DNA from: Mesodorylaimus sp. YZB2_4
Lineage: Eukaryota; Nematoda; Enoplea; Dorylaimida; Dorylaimidae
Assembly: GCA_030248295.1 (NCBI GenBank)
Contig: JASANH010000724.1
Span: 1 to 64,000 of the forward strand
Length of the DNA stretch: 64,000 nucleotides
Direction of reading: 5' to 3'
Shown here piece after piece: positions 43,001-53,791 of this stretch. A model generated the notes under the pieces. That model saw only the letters and a list, made by a program, of their open reading frames with translations, did no database searches and was not told where the DNA came from. Within the stretch, counting starts at the first letter, position 1; every line of letters starts with the position of its first letter. The position numbers and the translations under genes are program-made.

Positions 43001-43780
43001 CTGATCCCGAATGCAAAAAAGTTAAACCTCTATATAAACGATGTTAAAGGACATGCGTCGGGGAATTTCTGGTGCCAAAAATCACCTCAGACAGGGTTAT
43101 TTTTAGCCACTTATCACAGATGGCGTAAGATTGAAACAGTGAACAGAGAGGGAGCGGGCTGGCGAATTTCGGGAATCCAACTACGAAAAGCCCACCAGTC
43201 GCTTCGCCCCCTCTCGCGACCGCAACGAAACTGTGTGCGTGGTCGCGCAGCCAATGGGAGGTCGCAGCCACTTTGCACAGCACAGCTGCAGACTTTTCAA
43301 CAACGTACAGCAGTTGCTTCTGGTTGGATTTTAGAAATTTGCATCTACATAGGCAAATTTCGGGAATCTATCAGTTTTGGATGTAATAACTGGCGATTGT
43401 GCAAAGATTTTTTGTATGGGCTGTTAGTTTCCTTTTTGTATCGGAGTGGAGCGGACATGCTTGCGAGGCTACTGGGTTTTTATAGTTTACCTTTTCGTGG
43501 CTGAAAACGCCTCAATCATATTTAGATTATTTTAATTTTAACCGCTACTAAATCTCTGCGTCAGAAAAAAGGCGAGGCATCATGTCATAACATACCATCA
43601 TAATTAGTTAGTAACAATGTCAAGCGTTTAGACGATTTTGCAGTATATTTTTCGATAGGGAATAAGGCCGCTTCAAAGCAGCTCGTTGACCACTCAACAA
43701 ACGCTTGGATTCCCCGAGGGATTCCAGTTGGTCGACGAGCAATGGAGGTTGGCTGCACGCGAATGATACGACCAGATCGA
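43001..43780. other. No confident gene
   Basis: A 170-codon plus frame (42992-43504) starts inside repeat family 4 and carries no motif; a minus frame overlaps it. I leave it unassigned. Confidence 0.4.
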
Positions 43781-43788
43781 ACGCGATT

Positions 43789-44336
43789 TTACGATAGCTT
43801 GAAGCTTGAAAACGCAGCTGGCGACATGTTTTTAGTCTTTTTCACAAACTTCTCGAATGCCTCCAAGAAATTCTTGTTCAAATTACCAGGTTCGCATTGT
43901 TCGTCCAAATACTTTGAAAACTCTGAACGCAATTCCTTCATTCGAGCTTGGTTGCGTTCTTCTTCCTCTGATTCCTTAATTGCATCGCTCAGATTCGAAG
44001 CGGCGACTATAAGGTCCATCGGTTCTACTTCCACTGCTGGAGTGCTGACAGATTTTGACGCAGACTGAAGAGCTTGCAGGTTTTCAGTTCGCAGTTCACG
44101 GAATGATGAAAAAAAAAAGAATCGGGTGGTGCCTTGTCTCTCCCAAGTGCAAGCTCTGCAGCTACTCGCCGATCATTGTTGGTAATGGCTGGTGAGTTCG
44201 GGAATTCGATGTCGAAAAAGCGCATCACGGCTGCTTGATGCTTCCAAAACTTTCCAGAAGCACCAGTGCACGCAAGTGCATAATCCCACGTCAGCTTCTC
44301 CCAAGTATGAATCATCGTCACCTTCTGCTGATGGAA
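43789..44336 (-). pseudogene. MULE transposase C-terminal part, downstream of the hAT insertion
   Basis: Minus-strand frames continue from 45883 across the hAT element: HTWEKLTWDYALACTGASGK, then FWKHQAAVMRFF, followed in another frame by KESEEEERNQARMKELRSEF (43789-44034). That both flanks belong to one gene is supported by the target duplication and by open reading on both sides. Function of this tail is unknown. Confidence 0.55.
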
Positions 44337-45882
44337 CAGTGTTGCCAAGTTGGCTGGAAACCGGCCATCAATGGCCGCTTTTTGACTCTCTAGCTGGTTT
44401 TTTGCCGGTCGACTTGCATGGAGTGTTTCTATGGCCGGTTAAAAAACTATTCAGTTGGTTAATGGCCGGTTTTACTTGCTGTGCAGTTTGAAAAAAGCGG
44501 CCGTTGCATGATATCCAGGCGGCTTCCACTGATTATGGAATTTTTACCTGTCTTATTACTGTAGCAACTAGCCCGCTAATCAGTCCGAACTAGCAGTGCT
44601 TCTTCCGTTGCTCCGTTTCCAATCCTCATTTCAAAGAATTTTCGTTATTCTTTCTACCTTTAATCGTTTTTTACTACAGTGTCGTCGTCTTCAGAATGGC
44701 GCCACAACCCTCAGAAAAACGGAAATCAGGTCAGCAAGCTTTTTGCAAATCGTCGTTGTTGGATAAAGACTTTAGAGATTGGTTGCAAGAAGGCAAGGAT
44801 GGTTCTGCGTACTGCTGATTCTGCACGTTTGCTATTCGACCGAAGAAGAGTGCATTGATCGAACATACAAAGACAGCCAAACATTTACAATCTGTCGGAT
44901 CGAGTCAAGATGTTCGTCCGTTAACGATGTCAATGTATATGTGGCATCTGCTAATTTGTCAGCAAATGAAAAGCGGGAAATCCTCATATTATGCTGGAGC
45001 TACTTGGTAGAACTGTGCCGTCACATCCAGAATCGCCTTCCGTCATCTGTTCATGGATTGGAACCTCTAAGTTTATTTGAACCACGAAAAGTCTTGAATC
45101 GTGTCAATCAGTCAAACGATCTGCTTCGGACATTGCTACGTATTTTACCTCGATTAGACGCTAACGTTGAAGATGCTATCTCCGAGTATAATATCTTAAA
45201 GAAAAGGGAATGGCAAGCGACTCATAATAATTATATATTGAGGTTTTGGGCCGAAGTTATTCAGGCCGATATAACGTTAGATCGTGGAGAATCTGCACAA
45301 CTTTATTTAAACATCACGAAATTCGCTGCTGCGGCCCTTAGTTTGTTATTTGCAAACGCTAGCGTTGAAAGGGCATTTTCAGTCGTGGCAGTTGTTAAGT
45401 CAAAATTAAGAAATCGTTTGCAAATGGCGACTGACGAAGCTATTTTATGCGTTTGGTTCGGGTTCAAATGGCGAAAGCAATCTTGCCTTAATTTTGATGC
45501 GATGTTAAACCGACTTCGATTGGATATGTGCGGTCAGAAGCCTCGTGATTTGGATGTGTTGGCGATCGACGGTGCCAGTGAAAACGGAGCAGATAACAAT
45601 TTAATGGAAATAATTGAAACAGCCTTCAAAAATTGATGATTTCAGTGAGTAACGTTATTGAAAATGCTTAATACGAAGTGAAAAATCTTGATTTCGTGAG
45701 TGAGTTTCGGTAAGAAATATTAGAAATGGTGCCTTCTAATATTGCTTTGAGCAGTAAATTTTTCGTTTTCAATTTGCTGCTACATTTTTGTGACGGCCGG
45801 TTTCATGTCTCCGATTTAATATTTTATGGCCGGTTTTTGAGGGACTTATGGCCGGTCGTACTTCTTGAGTTTGGCAACACTG
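44337..45882 (+). mobile_element. hAT DNA transposon, non-autonomous, with TIRs and 8 bp TSD
   Basis: Ends are CAGTGTTGCCAA (44337) and its complement TTGGCAACACTG (45871-45882), typical of hAT. The flanking 8-mers TGATGGAA (44329-44336) and TGATAGAA (45883-45890) differ by one base and are the target duplication. Several GGCCGG words lie near both ends (ATGGCCGGTT), as subterminal repeats. Inside are a BED-like finger and a hAT C-terminal dimerisation region, without a recognisable DDE catalytic core. Confidence 0.93.
44697..45636 (+). pseudogene. hAT transposase, internally deleted, with stop
   Basis: The N-terminal frame from ATG 44697 reads SLLDKDFRDWLQEGKDGSAY, then a zinc finger whose second residue pair is broken by TGA (Cys-stop-Phe-Cys), then KKSALIEHTKTAKHLQSV, a C2H2 BED/TTF-type arrangement. 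A second frame (44779-45636) carries the 3' part: FVELC-like segment, LRTLLRILPRLD, and the diagnostic NASVERAFSVVAVVKSKLRN dimerisation motif. The region that should hold the RNase H-like core is mostly missing. The active enzyme would cut and paste hAT elements. Confidence 0.85.
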
Positions 45883-45983
45883 TGATAGAACCAAGAATGA
45901 GCTTTCTCCAATTAGCTTGATCTGGCTTGCCTCGCCAATATATTCGATCGCGAAGAAGATTAGTGTAATACGTCTCCAGAATT

Positions 45984-46916
45984 TTACACGTGAAGTCGAC
46001 CAGGGCCCCGTGGCGACGGCATTATAGGCCTCGCATCTTGACAGGGCAGAATCCTTGTAAATTTATACCGCGATTTCCGAGTAATTGTTGGTATGAGGTC
46101 CCGAAATTCGTGAACATTCATTCGATCCAACATGGCCCACTGCTTTAGCTTTGGCCACCAGTGAAGTTCGACGTGTATGCGGAACTGGACGTATCGCTTC
46201 GATAATTCAGATTCCAAAATCAAATTTTTCGCGCGCTCGTGATCAATTGGTGTCATAGCGTACACTACCTTTCGAAACATTTCCATGAGCAACTTTCTGT
46301 GTTCCGCTTGAATACCATTGTTTGCATTCCAAAGCCATCGCCACATTACTTGAAGGACATGAAATTGACAAAGATATTGTCGAGTGCGCGGCCAGACCTC
46401 CGCTATGGCACTTTTCTCGGCGTCACTGTCATCCGCCATCACAATTGCAGGATATCCGGCACCATTAAAAGCGCGATCGCCAAAAAGATTCTTCAGCAAT
46501 GATAACGCAGCAGCATATTTGGCTGTCGAGTGACCATCCGTGATTATTAAGCCCAAGGGGAGGGCGCCGAGGTAGCTTGCAGTCAAAAAGAAGGTGAGAA
46601 CATGTCCCTCGTCGTCGCACGAAGCAAAACTGTACATGAAACAAATTTCTTGAGACGACTGAAGTCCATGAACTCGCAGCATCAACAGAGTCACAACGGC
46701 CACTGCGAAAGGTTCCTTGATGTACTGTCGTAAAAAAAATCCTTCCCCACTGTACAGCCGAATTTTTTCGTCCAATACGTTAATTACGGTCTCCTTGTTT
46801 CGACCGCCAATATTCACGTGATTCCATTTCTTGTGCAGGTCGTAAAGCTGATGGTCCTTTAGATAAATTGCTGCGTCCGCGAGCATTGCTTCGTTAAATT
46901 CATCATCCAATTCCAA
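45984..46916 (-). pseudogene. MULE transposase core
   Basis: 310 residues. Mutator-type hallmarks: LTFFLTASYLGALPLGLIIT (an Asp follows directly in the next residue), then PAIVMADDSDAEKSAIAEVW and the C-x2-H motif region LCQFHVLQVMWRW. These carry the first two acidic catalytic residues and the C-H motif of the family. The first residues (DDEFNEAMLADAAIYL) look like a true N-terminal portion after a splice. It catalyses transposon excision and insertion in the nucleus. The frame ends in a stop at 45984; related frames run on to the hAT border. Confidence 0.88.
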
Positions 46917-46920
46917 CTGA

Positions 46921-47190
46921 CTTCAACGAAATTTCTGCGCCTCTTTGGGGTTTATTCCTGCAACAGTAAAACGATGACAAGAACTTACGATTAGGTATGC
47001 ATAGAGACTAACTCGACTGCAGCTAATAGTGCGGGCCAGTGTAAAGATCAAACCATAAATTGTTGATGATCGTTGCGAATGAGGTACGGGAGCTAGCTGC
47101 TTGACAAAGGTGAGGTAGTGAGGGCGAGGAAGGGCGAACTGAGCGAGTACATTGAACCAAGTTTTTCACTAAAATTTACATGAAAAAACC
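46921..47190. other. Likely intron or spacer within the MULE gene
   Basis: No coding similarity. It separates the zinc-finger blocks from the transposase core on the minus strand. Confidence 0.5.
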
Positions 47191-47194
47191 GTAC

Positions 47195-47661
47195 CTATGC
47201 TAAAATAATTCTAAAAGCATTGTTTCGTTTTTCTGATGCCTGGCGGAATGACAATGCGTCAGCAGAATCAAGGCGATGGTTGTGGCACCACTGTAGCTCA
47301 ACGAACGTTGGAAAGCCCTTGCGGGTGAATTCATCGCTTTTCTTTGTACTGGCGGTGACCTTTCTGATTTGAATGAACAAAAACAAAAAAACACGACGGA
47401 AAATATCTAAAATAAAGGCCAGCAGCGTCTTACTGTAACTTTCAGCTTTGAAGGGCAAAAGCTATATTTGTTCCGCGGATCGTCAACTGGTCGTCCATCT
47501 TTCTTGTATGTGCTAGAACTATGGCAAACGAATTTTTGGCAATATGCGTATCTTGTAACATTTGGTTGAGTTTTTGGGTTGTTCCAATCAGTTTTTCTAA
47601 CGCGCTTAATTTCCTCCATCCATTCCAAAAAATTCTTTCTCTGTCTTGCATGGTAAGCCAT
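47195..47661 (-). pseudogene. MULE N-terminal zinc-finger (FLYWCH/WRKY-GCM-like) exons
   Basis: Two minus-strand frames. The first (47661-47407): WNNPKTQPNVTRYAYCQKFV then YSFCPSKLKVTVRR, with Cys spacing like the DNA-binding N-terminal modules of Mutator proteins. The second (to about 47235): FVELQWCHNHRLDSADALSF, giving the His-x-His pair that completes the site. A frame change at about 47410-47390 may be an intron. Confidence 0.65.
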
Positions 47662-48120
47662 CGATTAGACAGACAAAGATCACAAAAAAAAGCGGGATGC
47701 CAGTCATCCCAGCGAAACGCTAAAGTTCTTGCGATGGATCACGCATGGGTCCTGCATTGAGTCTCATCCTCAGTGAATCGTTCCAATTTGTATGCCTAAT
47801 GGATGGCACGATCTAACAATAAGTGACGGGTTGAAATCAGCCGCCCCATCACGATGATTTCAAGACCATATAGCCCCCATCTGGAAAAAAATTGGCTGAA
47901 TAGGAGTTGTAGAAGCATCGTGTTTGATGCTATTCTGCTGTGTTTACTTGCCAAGATTGCCAAATCTGGTTTCATGCGAAAGATCTATAAAATCGCTGGC
48001 CTTGCGCACCTTGCTCTGGGCGACCTACCCAGTACCGTCAAGTGGTGGACGCCAAACGAGTACAGAATCAGGAAACTAATTCTTCACAACCTAAGTCGGG
48101 AAGAACTCTCCACACGGCTG
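47662..48120. other. No gene seen
   Basis: Short ORFs (47854-48132) without motifs. Confidence 0.4.
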
Positions 48121-48225
48121 GATCAAATCTGACTCCATCTGTTTGGATCGGATATCCGATCGATCCAATCAAATCCGAAAATTTGGATCGGATCATCCGA
48201 TCTGAGCCATATCTGATCCGACATA
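48121..48225. repeat. Cluster of GGATCGGAT / ATCCGATC words, self-complementary
   Basis: TTTGGATCGGATATCCGATC, GATCCAATCAAATCCGA, TTTGGATCGGATCATCCGAT and CTGATCCGAC crowd into about 100 bases in both orientations, so both strands read alike. Irregular spacing. Comparable to the clusters at 28633 and 54490. Confidence 0.75.
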
Positions 48226-48937
48226 CTGTGGTTTTGCAAATAACCGTTGGCGAATAAAGCCACTCTCTCCAGCGTAATGAATGAGATGAGATCAATATTC
48301 TGCATTGATGCTTTCTGACATTGCAGTGATGACCAGATGCTTTCTGCTTTTATTGCATTGATGACCAGAAAAAACATGTTCATGTTCATGTTTTACCACA
48401 TTGACACTATCGACAATTAATTAGCCCCTTTTCCATTTGAGCCCCGCCTTTGGCCACCGTGAAATCGTAGCAGCCATGCGCCTGCACGAACAAGAGCATA
48501 AATGCATTTTTTCACTTCGCAAAAGAGCCTTGGTTTTAAAAGCGGATGCGAAGAATATTCTTGTTGGTCCAGATCTTTATTCGAAACCACGCCTGCTAGT
48601 AGCGTTTTCCACACCCGCCTAGATTAAAACCCATTTCGCAAAGCTCCAAGGCGCTCTGCTGTAGTTTTTCTGAACATGCACCAGTATTTTTCTACAAAAC
48701 TAAAAAATATGACACCTTATTTTCTAGTTGCGGTATCTATGACGTAAGTAAGCACTAATTCATTTACTTTTTTGAGAATAATTTTCAAACTTTTTTTTAT
48801 TCTTTTTTACTGTTTATATATTGACGTTCTTTTGTAATTCGGCGCGCGAGGAAGTTCAAAATACAATAAAAAATGTTCATCGAGCTTCATCACTTCGAGG
48901 TTTTTGTTATGATGATCATCGTGGAATTCGACCTCTC
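48226..48937. other. No gene seen
   Basis: AT-rich spacer with repeated ATGATGACCAGA words near 48325-48375. Confidence 0.45.
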
Positions 48938-48943
48938 AAGCCC

Positions 48944-49073
48944 GAAGTATAGTTCGATGCGATGCGTCAAATAACCGTGCGATGCGACAGTTTGGGGTGA
49001 CATGACAATGTAAAAAGATGTCTAAACAGTCGCATCGCAAGCTTATCTGACGCATCGCATCGAACTATACTTC
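48944..49073. repeat. 130 bp hairpin element with 45 bp inverted arms
   Basis: Left arm 48944-48988 and right arm 49029-49073 are inverted copies (GAAGTATAGTTCGATGCGAT, then GCGTCA and GTGCGATGCGAC), with an 8-base mismatch island and a 40-base loop. Pairing may extend 6 bases outward (AAGC). Arms repeat the word GCGATGCG. Most likely a tiny MITE; a structured RNA cannot be excluded. Confidence 0.88.
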
Positions 49074-49079
49074 CAGCTT

Positions 49080-49845
49080 TAGATGTTTGGCTTGTATTGG
49101 CGGAGAAATACAAATCTTTTTTAGTACGAATGAATGGGGTTTAGAAGACTTTAAAAGGAGAATATGTCATGAAGCTGATTTTTGCAATGCTAGATGCATG
49201 TAACCTGAAGCAGCAACAGACAGAATTTATCGAAGCTGTAGCTTCTTTCTGCTTTTCCTTTATTTTTTGTATCATTTTCTAAGTGACCACTAAATAGACG
49301 AGCAGATTCAAAAAGGTGATATCCCGCTTATATCCCTCTGCGTGAAGAGCAAGTCGATTCCACCAGTTCGCGCCCATCATAACACCACTTTCAGTATTAT
49401 GTATGCGTCTTGTGTTTTATGTTTCTTGTGCTCCTAGTGCGCATATGCGTTTGGACAAGAATGAAATATGATGATCACGCTATGCGCGGACGGGATATTA
49501 CATTCACATCCAAATGTCGCTAAAACTTTGGCGCACCGTCTGCAGCTTGTTCCAATGTCAATTCCCTGCACCTTCCTCCCTGATAAGATAACAGTGCCTC
49601 GAGCCTACACTTATGCAGACGCAAGCGCCACACCTCCTTCCGCTGGCTTATGAATCAGACGAGTGAAATTAGCTAGAAGAGGAAAATGATCCTTGAAATG
49701 GCGGAATACAAATTAGCGACTCCGTTGGCATCATGCAGGTGCATCTCCTCAGCCAGGTTGCATTCGGCGGGCGCGGACATCTTGTAAACGACTAAGGATT
49801 TGGGGTCCAGAAATCCATCCATTGTCTTCCCTCTTAGAGTCACAT
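49080..49845. other. No gene seen
   Basis: Spacer with short chance ORFs before the env-like remnant. Confidence 0.45.
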
Positions 49846-51100
49846 TCAAAGAAATCGATTGTGTGTATTGATCCCCAACTGGTCGTACTGTATACTTTTT
49901 TTACAGGGGACACATGGCGACACTTGCAGGAATTTGCAATTCAGACGAGCCATAATCTTGGAATGATTTGAAACATGCCTGGCGATAAGCGTTGGTTCAG
50001 AATGGGCCAGGATCAAATCGATTTGCTGAAGCCTCTCGATGGCTCGGCAGACCTCATCGAAAGCGGCGTTTAAAGACTCAATAAAAAACAACTGTGATCG
50101 CTCCTCCAATGCCTGCAGTCTTGCCGCCATGACGTCAGACTAGTCGTTTCCTTGGAGACGATTGTACTCTCGTTCAATATCTGCCTTTTTGGCAAAGCGC
50201 TTCGATCTCCGGAATTCGGCAATGTAGTGCACTGGAAGTCCTTGATCAGTCATTGTTTCTTTCCTCCCATCGCAAAGTTCGATGCTAGCTTCTTATGCAT
50301 CGCTTCAAGTGAGCGCGATTTCTTGGTCATCGCTTAAAAAACGGTTGCTCCAACGTTTCCTAGGAACGATTTTCCCATGGATGTACTCGCAGCTGGCCTC
50401 CTTGGAAGTGTCCCACAGAAGCGTGGTTTTGTCTGGCAAGTAACAAACCTTCTTCTCGTATTCGCAGTCTGCGACGTCGCCCAAATTACTTCTCATGCTT
50501 CCCCCAAACGTTTGGTAAACCTCCCCTTTGCTGAGTTGTACAGAGTGAGGTTGATTCCAGTTACATCGGAGGTCATGCTCTTGCGAGGAAGTTTGGTGCA
50601 CATCGGTTTAATTGACAGGTCAAAAATCGCCTTGGCTGTTGGCAGTTGGTGACCTTCTTGATCTCCCACTCGCAACAGTTCCAAGCGTTGCCAGACGCCT
50701 GATAGTTGGCCTTGTTTTCTGTGTAGGATGATGTATCGCCTCCTAACAGTGGCCCCTCAGCACAGCGATGAGTTTGAACCATGGCGCGACAGTCGTGCTC
50801 AGACACCTCCAGTTCGACCTGTCTTGAGGTCTTTTCCCATCCAGCTTTCGCGAAATTGGTCCATGTTGAAAGAACGGTCTTGATGATCCGGCATTGATAG
50901 GCTGAACTTTCGTACTTGGCGATATGTCGCTTGTACAGAGTGAGGTTGATTCCAGTTACAGCGGAGGTCATGCTCTTGCGAGGAAGTGTGGTGCACATCG
51001 GTTTAATTGACCGGTCAAAAATCGCCTTGGCTTCCTCAGCCCTGCAAAGTAAAGGATGCAGGGCCACGCTGGACTGCAGATAACAAGCCAAAAAAACCAT
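49846..51100 (-). pseudogene. Env-like glycoprotein remnant of the BEL/Pao element
   Basis: Three minus frames in order. 51100-50573 starts with a signal-peptide-like MVFLACYLQSSVALHPLLC and carries KPMCTTLPRKSMTSAVTGIN and NAWNCCEWEIKKVTNC. 50601-50305 has LGDVADCEYEKKVCYLPDKT. 50130-49846 is helical (RLQALEERSQLFFIESLNAA), then HSKIMARLNCKFLQVSPC. Cys-rich ectodomain plus helical stem fit a viral-type fusion glycoprotein; the position after the BEL integrase is where such genes sit. The cysteine and motif order parallels the env-like protein at 61-62.3 kb. Broken by shifts and a partial internal duplication (50540-50640 repeated at 50935-51035). Confidence 0.6.
50535..51040 (-). repeat. 105 bp direct duplication inside the env-like remnant
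   Basis: 50535-50640 and 50930-51035 are about 95 percent identical (TACAGAGTGAGGTTGATTCC, GAGGTCATGCTCTTGCGAGG, GTGCACATCGGTTTAATTGA). The high identity makes it more recent than the decay around it. Confidence 0.85.
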
Positions 51101-51981
51101 TGGATGGCCTGCCCTCCACGTGTTGGTTGATGGCGCCTATTATGGAAATTGTTAGATGGTGGTAGAACATGGGCGGCCAATTGGTCAGTGCTGTTCAAGT
51201 CGTCCATGGCCCGCACTTGAATGCGCGCAGCTGCTCGTACAGCTGCTTGCCGCGTCGATCGTTGATTTGGAGGAGAGCCAGTAGTCGAGGTTGTTGCATT
51301 CTCTTTCCTAACCCCGTCCAGTGGCGAATCAAGAGGTTTTCCAGATCGCATGTCGTTGTTGCATTCCAGCGTGAATAGATAAGCGATGGCTCTTGTCAAG
51401 ATCGTTCCAGAAGCGACTTGTACTCTCGCAGAGCGGACCGTATTGTCCAAACTAGGAATCAGCTTAACAATTTTGGCTAATTTCCAGGTACTGCGTGGAC
51501 CATCGTTGTGAATCTGGACAATGTCCCCGACTTGAGGCTGGAACGGAATCTGACGACGTGGTTGTGCCAATGGTTGTTGAGAGCGCTCCCGGGGACTAAC
51601 TAAATAATCGCGTTGCCAGTGGCGCCAAAAGGTGGCTAAGTGTTGTTCTTCGCGTTTCCAAATCGATAGAAGGTTATCCTTGGAAGATTTCTGCGCAACG
51701 TACTCGTCATCGGCTAAATCATCCACAGAAGCTGGCGTAAAGCTTGTTTTCGGGTTTAATGTCAGAAAGTGAGCAGGTGTGAGCACTTGATCATCCTTGA
51801 AGTCGGAACCAACGTAAACAAGGGGGTGCGAAATGATGATTGATTCAATTTCAGCTACAACCGTTTGCAACTGTACCGGCGAAAGGCAGAGAGAAAAAGA
51901 AAAGAATTCGCAAGAAAAGAATGGGGACCAGCGATAAGAAGCCATTCCGAATTTTAATCCTGAGGCAGAGGAACATCCCAC
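50968..51981 (-). pseudogene. BEL/Pao integrase C-terminal region (DUF5641-like)
   Basis: It reads VVAEIESIIISHPLVYVGSD, then LTPAHFLTLNP, ATFWRHWQRDYLVSPRERSQ and VGDIVQIHNDGPRSTWKLAK. This sequence of motifs is specific to the end of Pao/BEL polyproteins. The integrase catalytic core and RNase H that should precede it are missing. The last part (AIQWFFWLVICSPAWPCIL) runs into the env signal peptide in another frame. Confidence 0.9.
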
Positions 51982-52007
51982 TCAATTTTGCTCGACCACA
52001 GACGTTG

Positions 52008-52669
52008 CTAAAAAATTCTTTCAATCAGAAGAGCTGGTGCGAAAAATCCGAGAGGGTCGAAAAAGGGAGCCAGAAAAGTCAGAATAGAGCGTTTCGTAAT
52101 CGGGGCATTTTCTGATGATGTTGGGATCACAATGTTTGATGTGTCAGCGACGGGAGTCGATGGGACCCCCAGAATTTTGAACGGTCCTTGTGCACGGTCG
52201 TGGTCTGGAATGAACTGTAGAAATTCTTTTAAATTCGACATCCATTCTCGAATGTTCATGGAAGCATCCTCGAAGATACGTTTGGTGGTATGATAAAAAG
52301 AAATCGCTTCATCCACAGAACTGACCCCTGTTATCACGTTGTCGACATAAATATTTCGTTGAATGTTGAGGGCCACTGGACTGTTTTCTTTGATCAAATG
52401 ATGGTCGATTGTCGCATTTAGCGAGAATGGACTCAATACGACACCAAATAGTACACGGGTGAAACGGTAGATTTGAACGTTGTTGTCCGTCGAGGAAACC
52501 GTTAGGTCTTCCAACCAGAGAAATCGTGTCACGTTCCGCTCTGATTCCTGGAGGCCAACCCGCAGAAATGCTTTCTCGATGTCAGCCGCAAGTGCTATCT
52601 TGTTTAAACGGAAACGGATTAGAATAGCCACAAGGTCGTCGTTGAAGCTTCTGGCTTGAGTCAACCTGA
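52008..52669 (-). pseudogene. BEL/Pao reverse transcriptase
   Basis: It reads LVAILIRFRLNKIALAADIE then KAFLRVGL (palm), LFGVVLSPFSLNATIDHHL, and the active site IYVDNVITG, where BEL/Pao enzymes commonly have YVDD or YVDN. PFFDPLGFFAPALL at the end is a Pao hallmark. The frame stops at 52008. Between it and the integrase tail almost nothing is left, so RNase H and the integrase core were deleted. The 5' side is cut at 52669, where repeat family 2 begins. Confidence 0.93.
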
Positions 52670-53048
52670 AAGCCTCGTGGTCGGAAAACAAAAGTGCCGT
52701 TGAAAAGCCACTCTCTACCACAAACAAATATTCTTAGAATAAACTAAATAAACTATGTAAAAAGGGGCAGCCTATTGGAGACTTACTTTTAGCTGGAATT
52801 TTTCTCAACAATATTACCTTCGCACCAAATAAAATATGTGCTGCCCACGGAAACTCTTTTTACATCATTTATATTCGTTCACGCAGTCTCAATTTATTAT
52901 CGACAAATTTATTGCTGCGCACCAAACCCATCTTCGTTAGAGCCTGGCGAGCAAAGCCAATCAATGGCGCTGCGCCTCAACCCGTTCAGTTGATGTTTCT
53001 AAACCCCGCGCAAAAAACTAGCAGAAACACCAGCGCTTACTACTTTCG
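52670..53048 (+). repeat. Dispersed repeat family 2, copy B
   Basis: Same-orientation partner of 11699-12161. It replaces the upstream part of the BEL/Pao pol on the opposite strand. The junction at 52669/52670 is sharp, suggesting insertion with deletion or a recombined LTR/5' region. Confidence 0.85.
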
Positions 53049-53790
53049 ATAGTCGATAACTCAAGAATGATTAAACCAAATAAGTTGATCTTTCGCAAGC
53101 TTTGCAAGATCATGTCAATTATTATTGAAACCGACGGTTTGAAAAGGGTCAAAAATTGACTAGGCCTTTTTTTAGGAATACTGTAACTTTTTAGAAATGA
53201 ATGCTTTCAAAAAATCTGTGTGAAAAGGCAGATTCTAAAAGTTTAAGCTTTTAGAAAAACCAAGTTTTACTGCTGTACGATGTCCGGCTGTTGATCTAGG
53301 CTGATCTTTATCCTCCTCCTTCTCCTCCACCTTCTCCTCGTCTTCTCCCCCTGAACAAGAAATCGCGTATTCTGGAGCTCGACAACGGCTGGATGGATTT
53401 TGATAAAAATTGACACGATTCGGCCGATTCTGCCATGTGTGCGAAAAATCAAAAATTTTCATCAAACCGTTCTCGACTTATTAGCCGGCGAAAATCGTCC
53501 TTCAGCATTAGGCGTCTGGCTGGCTGGTCTAAGCGCTGCTTCATCGTTAATCTAAACACTATGCTAACAGTTCGCGATGATGCGACACTCCCGTGCCAAC
53601 GATTTCATCATGGATTGTCAGCCGTTTTCGCTTTTTACAATGTCTGCTAACGTGATGAGGCGTGGCCCCCTGGATTGTCTGAGTCAAGGAATCAGTTACG
53701 CCCATTTTCGTCCTGACGCTGACCACCATTGCCGCGGTTCGAGTCTTGCCGACCGCTGTTTCTCCCGCTTTTGTTGGGTGAGATCCGGTT
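53049..53790. other. No confident gene; pyrimidine tract
   Basis: 53308-53352 is a nearly pure pyrimidine run (CTCCTCCTTCTCCTCCACCT and onward) that could form triplex. Short overlapping ORFs nearby come from this bias. Confidence 0.5.
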
Positions 53791-53791
53791 T

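Larger units (their letters stand above)
43789..47661 (-). mobile_element. Mutator-like (MULE) transposon gene, cut by a hAT element
   Basis: On the minus strand, an N-terminal Cys/His zinc-finger module (47661-47195) is followed by the MULE transposase core (46916-45984) and a C-terminal part. The C-terminal part resumes after the hAT insertion at 44337-45882 (44336-43789). Introns or shifts separate the N-terminal blocks. Terminal inverted repeats of the MULE itself were not found. Confidence 0.8.

Noticed and set aside
42992..43504. 170-codon ORF as a gene
   Set aside because: Starts inside a dispersed repeat, has no motif or promoter, and the other strand is also open.
43789..47661. Host FAR1/FHY3-like gene rather than a transposon
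   Set aside because: Transposase core motifs are MULE-type and the locus is decayed and interrupted; no sign of domestication.
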